Below, piece by piece: positions 14,100 to 21,864 of a stretch of DNA of 64,000 nt (its first letter is position 1; each line of letters begins with the position of its first letter). The position numbers and the translations under genes were made by a program. The notes under the pieces are model-generated. The model worked only from the letters and a program-made list of their open reading frames with translations, was not told the origin of the DNA and searched no databases. The DNA is taken from the NCBI RefSeq assembly GCF_038066635.1, contig NZ_JBBUTI010000002.1, positions 62,001 to 126,000 on the forward strand, read 5' to 3'. Source of the stretch: Ideonella margarita (GTDB lineage: Bacteria; Pseudomonadota; Gammaproteobacteria; Burkholderiales; Burkholderiaceae_C).

Positions 14100-16345
14100 G
14101 CTGCCGGGCCTGCGTTGGTGGCCACGGTACCTGCCGCGCGCTGCTGGCTGGCCATGCGCTGCAGGTCTTCCACCACCTGCTTCTGCGACATGATGCTGAG
14201 GTCGATCACCTCACGGGCCTGCGCCACGTAGTACGCCAGTTGCTCATCGCTGCGAGTCATCGACTGGCCCAGGGCCGTGTCCACACGTTCCAGGTGGCCC
14301 ACCAGCTGCTGGCTGCCTTGCTGGAACACCTGCACCGCCGCGCCAAAGGCCTCGCCAAGGCTGGCCACTTCCACGGCGCTGCCGGCCAGCTGCGCGGCCA
14401 CGTTGTCGAGGCGCGTGGCCTCGGCATCGACCTGGCTGGCGAAACGGGTGGTGGCCAGCGCCAGGCCGTCCGTCGTCGACTGCACCAGCGCATCGATCGC
14501 CTGGCGTTGCTCGGTGGAGGCGCGCTGCACGGCGTCAAGCAGGGTCGACAAGGTGCCCATCAAGCGGTTGCGCTCTTCCAGCATGGCCTGGTCACGCACC
14601 ATGCTGTCTGACAATTTCTCGCGCAGCTCGGCCACCACTTCGGCGGCGGCGCGCGGGGCTTCAGCGGCCAGCGTCACCAGGCGCGACACCTCGCTGATGG
14701 TGCCTCGCGCATGGGCTTGTGCCTCGGCCGTGATGCTGCGTGCCGTGGCTTCCAGCGTCTGGCAGATCTGCTGTTGCTGGCTCAGGCTGGCCGCACCGGC
14801 TTGCTGCCACTCGCGTTGCAGCGAGCTGGCCATGGTTTCCAGCGATTGCTGCCAGGTGGCCAGGCGCTGGGTGTCGCGCGCGGCCAGCTCGGTTTGCAGT
14901 TGCTCGTGTGATTGCGCCAAGGCACCCAGCAAGGCGCCCGACTGGCGATCGAAATGCGCGCCGGCATCGGCCTGCACACGTTGCACCTGCTGCAGCAGCT
15001 GTTCGCTGTTGCGCTCTTGCTGGGCCAGCGCGCCTTGCCAGGTGGTGGATACACCGGCCACCGCCGCATCCAGCCGAGTGGCCACCGCCGACAGCTGCTC
15101 ACCCACACTGCCCGCCACACGCTCATGCAGCGTGGCGCTTTCGCGGGCTACGATGTCGGCGGCGCCGACCAGGTCGGCCTGCAGCGCCAGGTGGCTGCTG
15201 GCCACCCGTTCCACCAGCGCTGCGGCGCGTTCATCAAAGCGCGTGGAAATGCCCTCGATCTGGCGGCCCACCTGCTCGACGATGCGCTCATGCAGCGCGG
15301 CGGTTTCGCGGGTGATGCCGGCCATCGTGGCTTCAGCCACCGGCTGCAGCGTGGCGCTGACCTGCCGGGCGCTTTCGCCCAGGCTGGCCTGCAGCGACGT
15401 GCCAACCGATGCGGCCAGCGCCTGGTAGCTGTCAGCGGCCTGGGCATGGAAGCGGGCCTGCTCGGCCGCGAGTTGCTCGGCCGATTGGCGGGCCTGCGAT
15501 TGCACCGTCGTCATCAGCGACTGCATCTCACCCAGCCACGACCGGGTCATGCCCTGCAGCTCGGTCTGCATCTGGTTGAGCAGCGCGGGCATCTGGGCCA
15601 GCAGCTCAGGCATCTGCGCGGCCTGCTGCTGCATCAGCGCCAGCATCGCTTCACGCTGATGGGCGCGGCCGAACGGGCGCAGCGTGGTGGCAATCGCCGC
15701 GTCCAGCGCGGCCTGTGCGCGCTGGCGGTCACGCCGCACCAGCGCCGACATCAAACCCAGCATGGCCGAGGTGGCCACACCCACCACCGAGGTACCAAAG
15801 GCCAGACCCAGGCCCTTGACGGGCGCGGCCAGCGCGTCACGCATGGCCTTCAGATCGGTCGTGGCTTCAAGCGCAGCGCCCGTGCCACCCAGCGTGGCCA
15901 CCATACCCAGGAAGGTGCCCAGCATGCCCAGCAGCACCAGCAGGCCGACCAGAAACGGCGTCATCGACGGACCGGGCAAGCCCACGCGTTCACCTTCCAC
16001 CCGGAGGCGCACGGCGTGGCGCAGCGAGACCGGCACAGCTGCCAGCCAGGCGGCCAGGTCTTGCACTGGTGCAGCCGCCAGCGCGAGGGCGCCGTCGAGC
16101 CGGGCGGTGTCTTGCCAAGCGCGGCGCAGCTCCAGCGCGCCGACGCTGTAGAACACCACGATCAGCAGCGTCATGCCCAGCGCAAACGGCTGCCTGACGT
16201 AGCCGGCCGACACCCACAGGGCCACCAGCGCGCCCAGGGCATAGGCCACCAGCAAGGCCCAGCGCGTGGTGCGACGGGCATCCACGGGCGCGCGGGCGGA
16301 TGGCGTGTCAGACACCGGAGGATTGTTCTTCTTTGCGTCGTTCAT
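14096..16345 (-). CDS. DUF802 protein: MotA/ZorA-like channel with long coiled-coil tail
   Basis: 749 residues. Four membrane helices lie at about 30-48, 54-72, 130-152 and 178-200, with a 57-residue cytoplasmic loop between the second and third, which is the MotA topology. The third helix (LLVLLGMLGTFLGMVATL) and the fourth (PVKGLGLAFGTSVVGVATSA) carry the small-residue and Thr/Ser pattern of MotA/ExbB/TolQ channels. From about 205 to 730 the protein is almost entirely heptad-like helix rich in Ala, Gln, Glu and Leu: a cytoplasmic tail of about 540 residues. A 55-residue internal duplication is visible at 347-377 and 402-432. The gene overlaps DUF3348 by 38 bp and the MotB-like gene by 4 bp. 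The size and plan match ZorA of Zorya systems. Confidence 0.86.
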   Translation of the reverse strand: MNDAKKNNPPVSDTPSARAPVDARRTTRWALLVAYALGALVALWVSAGYVRQPFALGMTLLIVVFYSVGALELRRAWQDTARLDGALALAAAPVQDLAAWLAAVPVSLRHAVRLRVEGERVGLPGPSMTPFLVGLLVLLGMLGTFLGMVATLGGTGAALEATTDLKAMRDALAAPVKGLGLAFGTSVVGVATSAMLGLMSALVRRDRQRAQAALDAAIATTLRPFGRAHQREAMLALMQQQAAQMPELLAQMPALLNQMQTELQGMTRSWLGEMQSLMTTVQSQARQSAEQLAAEQARFHAQAADSYQALAASVGTSLQASLGESARQVSATLQPVAEATMAGITRETAALHERIVEQVGRQIEGISTRFDERAAALVERVASSHLALQADLVGAADIVARESATLHERVAGSVGEQLSAVATRLDAAVAGVSTTWQGALAQQERNSEQLLQQVQRVQADAGAHFDRQSGALLGALAQSHEQLQTELAARDTQRLATWQQSLETMASSLQREWQQAGAASLSQQQQICQTLEATARSITAEAQAHARGTISEVSRLVTLAAEAPRAAAEVVAELREKLSDSMVRDQAMLEERNRLMGTLSTLLDAVQRASTEQRQAIDALVQSTTDGLALATTRFASQVDAEATRLDNVAAQLAGSAVEVASLGEAFGAAVQVFQQGSQQLVGHLERVDTALGQSMTRSDEQLAYYVAQAREVIDLSIMSQKQVVEDLQRMASQQRAAGTVATNAGPAA
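15050..15307 (-). repeat. Internal duplication in the DUF802 coiled-coil tail
   Basis: Segments 15215-15307 and 15050-15142 encode related units beginning ETAALHERIVEQVG and ESATLHERVAGSVG, 55 codons apart. The similarity is also visible in DNA, for example a CGCTCATGCAGCG core followed by a GG/TTTCGCGGG block on the plus strand in both copies. It indicates tail growth by tandem duplication. Confidence 0.6.
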
Positions 16346-17081
16346 CTGTGTGTTGTTCTGGGTGTTGCAGCGCCTCCAGCAGGCCCTGCAGCGGCATCAG
16401 CCGCAATGCCAGTTCGGCGTGCAGCAAGCGCTGCATGTCCTGGCGAAAAACCACGCCCCATCGGGCTTCTTCAACAGCAGCCTCACTGCGTGCTGCGGCA
16501 CTGCGCAGCCGGTCGAAGTGCCGCTCCACCAGCAGCGGCATCATCGACAGCAACTGGCGCTCATGCGCGCCGGCCACCTGCGCCATCACCGCGTCCAGCG
16601 CGGCCAGCCGGGCAGACACGCCGCCCCGGTGCGCCAATGAGGCACGCAGCTGGCTGCGCAGCCCGTCCAGCGCCATGTCCATGTTCTGCTGGATGGCCGC
16701 ATATCGCTGCCGATACGGCGCCACGTCGCTGTCATCCAGACGCAGCACGGCGGCCGAGGCCGGCAAGGCGCGCAGGCCGGCAGGCTTCTGCCCCCCGCGC
16801 AGCAAGGGCTCGTCCCGGATCGACTGCTCGAACACCGCCTGCAGGCGCGACACCGCCTGCGCCGCTTTCGCCGCATCCAGCACCTTGGTGCCGGCCGGCG
16901 CAGGCTCCAGCCCGCCATGAAGCGCGGCGAACAAGGCGCCCGCTTCCGTCCAGCCCAGCCACCGGCTCATGCCGTCGGCAAAGGAAGGGGCGGCCACCGA
17001 GGCGTCAAATAATGAAAGCTGCTTGAGCAGGCCCACCAGGGCCGAACCATTCAGGCTTGCGAGGGATGCGTCTTGCGCCAT
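16308..17081 (-). CDS. DUF3348-type protein, first gene of the MotAB-like operon
   Basis: Soluble, mainly helical protein of 257 residues that matches the DUF3348 pattern: SFADGMSRWLGWTEA near residue 34, then VAPYRQRYAAIQQNMD and ARLAALDAVMAQV, and the C-terminal RQDMQRLLHAELALRL with LQGLLEAL. It has no signal peptide, membrane helix or recognisable catalytic motif. It leads the four-gene operon and overlaps the DUF802 gene by 38 bp. A TATTAG hexamer on the minus strand (17122-17117) in the upstream 269 bp gap could be a -10, but no good -35 was found. Function unknown; constant association with DUF802 suggests a partner of the channel tail. Confidence 0.8.
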   Translation of the reverse strand: MAQDASLASLNGSALVGLLKQLSLFDASVAAPSFADGMSRWLGWTEAGALFAALHGGLEPAPAGTKVLDAAKAAQAVSRLQAVFEQSIRDEPLLRGGQKPAGLRALPASAAVLRLDDSDVAPYRQRYAAIQQNMDMALDGLRSQLRASLAHRGGVSARLAALDAVMAQVAGAHERQLLSMMPLLVERHFDRLRSAAARSEAAVEEARWGVVFRQDMQRLLHAELALRLMPLQGLLEALQHPEQHTDERRKEEQSSGV

Positions 17082-17350
17082 GGCGAAGGCAGGCTCCAGA
17101 CGGAAAACCCGGCAGTCTAATACAGCGGGGCTGGCTGGCTTTGAGGGCCGGACTGGGCACCGTGTGGCTCATGTCACGCTGGGCGGAGATGAAAACGGTG
17201 GGGTAGTTGGCACGAAGTGGCCGGGTGCCGAGGGCACTTGGGGGAACCGCCAGCACGGGTGCATCGGTCAGGCTGACTCCGTGATGAGCCTCGCGGAGGA
17301 GAGGCGGCGGGTGGCCGCGCAGTGGGCACCCCGCAACCCTTCTATTCACT

Positions 17351-17427
17351 TGGTAGGCCGTGTTGGACTTGAACCAACGACCAAAGGATTATGAGTCCTC
17401 TGCTCTAACCAACTGAGCTAACGGCCC
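17351..17427 (-). tRNA. tRNA with CAU anticodon, probably tRNA-Ile2
   Basis: 77 nt including an encoded CCA (17353-17351). The acceptor stem GGGCCGT/ACGGCCT pairs fully with a G-U first pair, and the D, anticodon and T stems (GTTGG/CCAAC) are intact. The anticodon CAT is at 17393-17391 in loop CTCATAA. The body (TTTGGTCGTTGGTTCAAGTCC) is closer to E. coli tRNA-Ile2 than to elongator tRNA-Met. If so, the anticodon cytosine is converted to lysidine by TilS and the tRNA reads AUA. A GATAAT hexamer upstream (17450-17445, minus strand) is a possible -10. Confidence 0.9.
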
Positions 17428-17448
17428 TCCGTGAACAGCCGCGCATTA

Positions 17449-18981
17449 TCAGGCATGCAGGGGGGTGGGCATGGGCAGGTCGACCCAGAAACAGCAACCT
17501 TCGCCGGGGACGGAGTTGACGCCGATCTCGCCGCCCATGCGCTGCACCAGCTCACGGCTGATGTGCAGGCCCAGGCCGGTGCCTTGGTCGTGGCTGTTGT
17601 GCAGGCGGGCGAAGGGCTGGAAGAGTCTGTCCTGGGCACCTTCGGGCAAGCCGGTGCCGGCGTCGCTCACGGCAATGCGGCAGCGCCCGCCGGTTTGCCA
17701 GGCATGCACCTCGACATGGCCGGGCGCGCGGTTGTGGCGCAGCGCGTTCGACAGCAGGTTGAGCAGAACCTGCTTCAGCCGGGTGCCATCGGCCACCACG
17801 CTGACGGTGTCAGGCACATACATGAGCAGCGGGTGCCCTTCGGCAGCCGGACCCAGCATCTGGAAACACTGGCTCACCTGCTGCGCCACATTCACGGGCT
17901 GCAGCTTGATGGGCAGGTGGCCGCTTTCAAGGCGGGCCACATCGAGCAGGTCGTTGGCCAGCGCCAGCATGTGGCGGCCGGCCCGAAGAATCTGCGCCAT
18001 GTGCTCACGCTGGCGGGCATCGGTCACCTGGTTCTCGACGAGGCTGGCGAAGGCCAGCACCGCGTGCAGCGGGGTGCGCAGCTCATGGCTGACCTGCGAC
18101 AAGGCGCCCTGCCCGGCCCGCTGCGCCGCCTCGGCCCGCAGCGCGGCACGGCGCAGGTCTTCCAGCTGGGCGATGGCCTCGGTGTGGTCATGAAAACTCG
18201 CGAACACCATGCCCGGCTCCTGCCCGTGGGGTGGCAGGTGCTGCACCAGGCCGTAGGCCATCAGCACGGAGCCATCGGCGCGCTTCAGCGGCATCACCGC
18301 GTTGCGGGCGACCAGCGGGTGCGATGCGCCTGCCGCTAGAGCATCAACACCCGCCGGCTGCCACCGAACCTGCACGTCGGCCGTCATCAGGCTCCACAGT
18401 GACACGCCATTCAAGGCGCCCGGCGCCCAGCCCAGCAACTGCTCTGCCGTGTGGTTGGCGTGGTGAATGCGCCCGTCCGGGCTGGCCAGCAGCATGCCTT
18501 CGGAGCCGGCCATGAAGGCACGCGTCAGGCCACGCTCAATGCCGAAGGCGGCTGTGTGGGCTGCATCGGTGGTCGAAGAGGGATGGCGAACCGCGGGCCT
18601 CACGTTGTCCGTGCTGACGTCGTCGGCCGGCAATTGCCCCGCCAGGCGCTGCAGCGTCATCAGCAGGCCGTAGCGCCACAACTCGGTTTGCTGATGCCGC
18701 GGCACAACCAGGGCATGGCTCAGCAGGTCAGCCCCCTCGCGCATCGACGCGCTGCCTTGCTGCCTGAGCAGATCAGCCACCAGCTCCAGTTGCTGGACCA
18801 CATGAAACGGGTCACCCTCGGACGGCCCGACGGTGTCGATCAAGGCCATGGCGTGCTCAAGCGCATTGCGCATCAAAGGTAGCGCGGTATCCATGGCGAG
18901 CACCGGGGCGGTGCTGCTTTTCAAAAAACTCAACGACGACTCCTGCGATTCTGCGCAGCGCTGCCGGATCTCGGCCAGCAT
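17449..18981 (-). CDS. Soluble PAS-domain histidine kinase (orphan)
   Basis: Cytoplasmic sensor kinase of 510 residues without membrane segments. An N-terminal helical region of unknown fold (about 1-145) precedes a PAS domain (about 155-270, with GMLLASPDGRIHHANHTAEQLLG), a short coiled linker, HisKA with its His near residue 299 in SQVSHELRTPLHAV, and an ATPase domain (about 395-505) with LLNLLSNALRHN, VSDAGTGLP and GTGLGLHIS. The ATG at 18981 was taken; a GTG six bases upstream and an ATG at 18894 are alternatives. No response regulator is adjacent. The next upstream gene is a divergent TetR regulator. Signal unknown. Confidence 0.9.
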   Translation of the reverse strand: MLAEIRQRCAESQESSLSFLKSSTAPVLAMDTALPLMRNALEHAMALIDTVGPSEGDPFHVVQQLELVADLLRQQGSASMREGADLLSHALVVPRHQQTELWRYGLLMTLQRLAGQLPADDVSTDNVRPAVRHPSSTTDAAHTAAFGIERGLTRAFMAGSEGMLLASPDGRIHHANHTAEQLLGWAPGALNGVSLWSLMTADVQVRWQPAGVDALAAGASHPLVARNAVMPLKRADGSVLMAYGLVQHLPPHGQEPGMVFASFHDHTEAIAQLEDLRRAALRAEAAQRAGQGALSQVSHELRTPLHAVLAFASLVENQVTDARQREHMAQILRAGRHMLALANDLLDVARLESGHLPIKLQPVNVAQQVSQCFQMLGPAAEGHPLLMYVPDTVSVVADGTRLKQVLLNLLSNALRHNRAPGHVEVHAWQTGGRCRIAVSDAGTGLPEGAQDRLFQPFARLHNSHDQGTGLGLHISRELVQRMGGEIGVNSVPGEGCCFWVDLPMPTPLHA

Positions 18982-19052
18982 CAACACCCGGGGCCTCTCT
19001 GTGTCGAGAAGTCCCCGCCGAATCAGTTACGACTACCTGCCGATTGGTCACA

Positions 19053-19068
19053 AGCGTACACACACGCT
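19053..19068. promoter_or_regulatory. Possible operator between the divergent kinase and TetR genes
   Basis: AGCGT-ACACAC-ACGCT, a 16 bp inverted repeat with 5 bp arms in a locally AT-richer 220 bp divergent region. The spacing would suit a TetR-type dimer. The arms are short, so it could be chance. Confidence 0.3.
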
Positions 19069-19208
19069 AGAAACTATTCAATTGCCATCCTACAAAAGTG
19101 CGAGGTGTGGCACGGCCGCGACGCCGGGCCACGTGCTTACCCGTGCACGCCGCCTGTTGTGCGCGGGCCGTGTTCACAATGAGCCACACCTGCGCAGCGT
19201 CTCCTTCG

Positions 19209-19895
19209 ATGTCAGCCACCCACCCCGAGCCCATCAAACGCACCCGCCGCCGCTCTCTGGCCGATCAGGCGGAGTTTCGCCAGACCATCCTGAAGCTGGC
19301 CAACGCCATCTTTGCGGCGGAAGGTTATGACGCTCTGTCGATGCGCCGCCTGGCCAATGAGGCCGGCGTGCCGCCGATGACCCTGTATCGCTACTTCCCC
19401 AGCAAGTACCACCTGCTGCGCCATATCTGGGACGACCTGCTGGTGGAAGCTGCCGCCAGTGCCAATGCCGCCAGCGCCAATGCCACCGAGCCCGTGGCGG
19501 TGCTCACCGCCTGGCTGGGCGGGTTCGTGGACTACTGGCTCAACAACCGCGACCATTACCTGCTGGTCTTCACGACCGGCCACGAAGGCAGCCGCGAAAG
19601 CCTGGGGCTGGCGCCCTATCTGGAAGCGTCGCCGGGCAAGATCGTGCTGGAACACCTGGGCAGCCTGCTGGACGCCTGCCTGCCCGCCGCAGGCTCGGCC
19701 GACAGCCTGGGGCGTGATGCCCGCCGCGCCTTGGGCGAATGGCTGATGTGCCGCTTGTTCGGCCTGCTGCACCCGGTGTTGTATCTGCCAACGTTCCCTT
19801 GGCGCAGCCCCGCGCTGCTGCGCGATGAGATGTTGGCCGAAGTGGCCGCGAAGATCAGCGCTGTGACAGGGCGTTGCCCACCAGCCGTGACGTGA
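19209..19895 (+). CDS. TetR/AcrR-family transcriptional regulator
   Basis: 228 residues from the ATG at 19209. The N-terminal TetR helix-turn-helix is clear: ILKLANAIFAAEGYDALSMRRLANEAG then PPMTLYRYFPSKYHLLRHIW, preceded by a basic RTRRRS segment. The C-terminal ligand domain (about 85-215) is helical and unassigned; the segment with YWLNNRDHYLLVF and the late PFE-like tail resemble regulators of the TetR_C family found in proteobacteria. Longer starts at 19179 or 19098 are possible but add a non-conserved leader. The 3' end overlaps convergent hrcA by 41 bp. Target genes are unknown; the divergent kinase gene is one candidate. Confidence 0.9.
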   Translation: MSATHPEPIKRTRRRSLADQAEFRQTILKLANAIFAAEGYDALSMRRLANEAGVPPMTLYRYFPSKYHLLRHIWDDLLVEAAASANAASANATEPVAVLTAWLGGFVDYWLNNRDHYLLVFTTGHEGSRESLGLAPYLEASPGKIVLEHLGSLLDACLPAAGSADSLGRDARRALGEWLMCRLFGLLHPVLYLPTFPWRSPALLRDEMLAEVAAKISAVTGRCPPAVT

Positions 19896-20883
19896 TGTCG
19901 ACGATCTGGATCATGCGGTCGTAGGCCATGCGGGTCGGGCCGATCACGCCCAGCGTCCCCACGATGCGGCCGTCCACCTCGTAGGGCGCCGACACCACCG
20001 ACAGCTCTTCATAAGGCACCACGCGGCTTTCGCCACCGATGAAGATGCGCACGCCCTCGGCGCGGCTGGAGGTGTCCAGCAGGCGCATCAGCTGGGTCTT
20101 CTGCTCGAACAGATCAAACAGCTTGCGCAGTGATCCCATGTCGTTGCCAAAATCCTGCACGCCGAGCAGGTTGCGCTCACCGCTGACGATGACCTGGTCC
20201 TGGTTCTCGGCCAGCGCATCCGTGCCGGCCTGCACCGCTGCCTGCATCAGGCTGGCGATTTCCACGCGCAGCACGTCAACTTCATTCTTCAGCCGGCCCC
20301 GCACCTCGTCGATGCTCAGGCCGGCGTAGTTCGCGTTCAGGAAGTTGGAGGCCTCCACCAGCTCGCTCTGGGTGACGTCGGTGGCGGTGAATATGACGCG
20401 GTTCTGCACATCGCCATCCGGCGCCACCAGAATCACCAGCACCCGCTTGTCGCCCAGCCGCAGGAATTCAATGTGGTGGAACACGCCCGCCTTCTTCGGC
20501 GCGGTGATGACACCAACGAAGCTCGACATGTTCGAGAGCAGCTGCGCCGCCTGCGCAATCACGCGCTGCGGCTGGTCGGGCTGCAGCTGGCCCCGCGCCA
20601 CGGCTTCGTCGCTGACCAGGCTGGCCGCGTCGAACGGACGGGCGGTGAGCATGGTGTCAACGAACAGCCGGTAGCCACGGGCCGTGGGCACGCGCCCGGC
20701 CGAGGTGTGCGGGCTGACGATCAACCCGAGGTCCTCGAGGTCGGACATCACGTTGCGGATGGTGGCTGGCGACAGCTCCAGCCCCGAGGCCTTGGAAAGG
20801 GTTCGGGAACCCACGGGCTGGCCGTCCGCGATATAGCGTTCAACCAAGGTCTTCAACAGGGATCGGGATCGCTCGTCGAGCAT
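19855..20883 (-). CDS. hrcA: Heat-inducible transcription repressor HrcA
   Basis: Repressor of class I heat-shock genes that binds CIRCE elements. 342 residues from ATG 20883 (MLDERSRSLLKTLVERYIADG); an ATG nine bases upstream at 20892 would add MKS. The N-terminal winged helix contains SPATIRNVMSDLEDLGL and SPHTSAGRVPTARGYR, both diagnostic for HrcA. The C-terminal part ends GTLGVIGPTRMAYDRM, also characteristic. No CIRCE sequence was seen in front of the gene itself. It is divergent from nadK with 72 bp between, the usual arrangement in Burkholderiales. Confidence 0.97.
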   Translation of the reverse strand: MLDERSRSLLKTLVERYIADGQPVGSRTLSKASGLELSPATIRNVMSDLEDLGLIVSPHTSAGRVPTARGYRLFVDTMLTARPFDAASLVSDEAVARGQLQPDQPQRVIAQAAQLLSNMSSFVGVITAPKKAGVFHHIEFLRLGDKRVLVILVAPDGDVQNRVIFTATDVTQSELVEASNFLNANYAGLSIDEVRGRLKNEVDVLRVEIASLMQAAVQAGTDALAENQDQVIVSGERNLLGVQDFGNDMGSLRKLFDLFEQKTQLMRLLDTSSRAEGVRIFIGGESRVVPYEELSVVSAPYEVDGRIVGTLGVIGPTRMAYDRMIQIVDITSRLVGNALSQR

Positions 20884-20955
20884 GCTTTTCATTGTACGGA
20901 CATGCGGGCTGACCACGCGGGCAGCACGGGGGCGTGTGGTGTAATTCCCGGCACG

Positions 20956-21843
20956 ATGACCACTTCCCCGCAGCCCCGTTTCCGCCATGCCGCGCTGATC
21001 GGCAAATACCAGGCACAGGGCATTCGGCCGCAGCTTGAAAGCATCGCGCAGTTCCTGTCGCGCCAGGGCCTGGAAGTCTCGGTCGACCGGGACACCGCCC
21101 TGAACACCGGCTGGTCTGACTTTGGTGCGCTCACGCCCGCTGAAATTGGCGAGCGCTGCGACCTGGCGGTGGTGGTAGGTGGTGACGGCACGATGCTCGG
21201 CATCGCCCGCGAGCTGGCCCGCTACAACGTGCCGCTGGTCGGCATCAATCAGGGCCGGCTGGGCTTCATCACCGACGTGCGTGCCGCCGACTGGGCCGAA
21301 GCCCTCGGCCCCATCGTGCAGGGCGACTACGAGGAAGAGCAGCGCTCCATGATCGAAGGCGGCGTGTGGCGCGATGGCCAACCCATCTTCGAAGGCCTGG
21401 CCCTGAATGACGTGGTGGTGGGCCGTGGTGCCACCTCCAGCATGGTGGAGCTGCGTGTGGATGTGGGCGGCGAGTTCGTCGCCAACATGCGCGCCGACGG
21501 CCTGATCGTGGCATCGCCCACCGGCTCCACGGCCTATGCGCTCTCGGCCGGCGGGCCGATCCTGCACCCGTCGATCGGCGGCTGGGTGCTGGTGCCCATC
21601 GCCTCGCACACCTTGTCCAACCGGCCGATCGTCCTGCCTGACTCGCAAGAGGTGCAGATCACCATCGTCAACGGCAAGGACAGCAGCGCCAATTTCGACA
21701 CCCACGGGCTGGCCAGCCTGCTGCATGGCGACCAGGTTCGCCTGCGCCGCTCGGCCCAGCGCGTGCGGTTCATCCATCCCCGCGGCTGGAGCTACTACGC
21801 CACGCTGCGCCGCAAACTTCGTTGGTACGAAGGCGTCGTCTGA
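20956..21843 (+). CDS. nadK: NAD kinase
   Basis: Phosphorylates NAD to NADP in the cytoplasm. 295 residues from the ATG at 20956, which gives MTTSPQPRFRHAALIGKYQ. The catalytic GGDGT motif is at 75-79 (VVVGGDGTML), followed by NQGRLGFITD, LNDVVV, the substrate-binding PTGSTAYALSAGGPILHP and SNRPIVLP. TGTAAT at 20940-20945 sits so close that transcription could start within a few bases of the ATG. recN follows 21 bp downstream, the standard nadK-recN pair. Confidence 0.97.
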   Translation: MTTSPQPRFRHAALIGKYQAQGIRPQLESIAQFLSRQGLEVSVDRDTALNTGWSDFGALTPAEIGERCDLAVVVGGDGTMLGIARELARYNVPLVGINQGRLGFITDVRAADWAEALGPIVQGDYEEEQRSMIEGGVWRDGQPIFEGLALNDVVVGRGATSSMVELRVDVGGEFVANMRADGLIVASPTGSTAYALSAGGPILHPSIGGWVLVPIASHTLSNRPIVLPDSQEVQITIVNGKDSSANFDTHGLASLLHGDQVRLRRSAQRVRFIHPRGWSYYATLRRKLRWYEGVV

Positions 21844-21864
21844 CGCCAGACCTTTGAGGGCCAC

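Noticed and set aside
14912..17026. Open frame of about 704 codons on the plus strand opposite DUF802/DUF3348
   Set aside because: Repetitive His/Gln/Arg composition; shadow of the coiled-coil gene.
12724..17081. Calling the four-gene operon a complete Zorya defence system
   Set aside because: No ZorC, ZorD (helicase) or ZorE (nuclease) gene is present; only the ZorAB-like membrane pair resembles Zorya.
20884..20955. CIRCE element in the hrcA-nadK gap
   Set aside because: No TTAGCACTC-N9-GAGTGCTAA-like inverted repeat was found.
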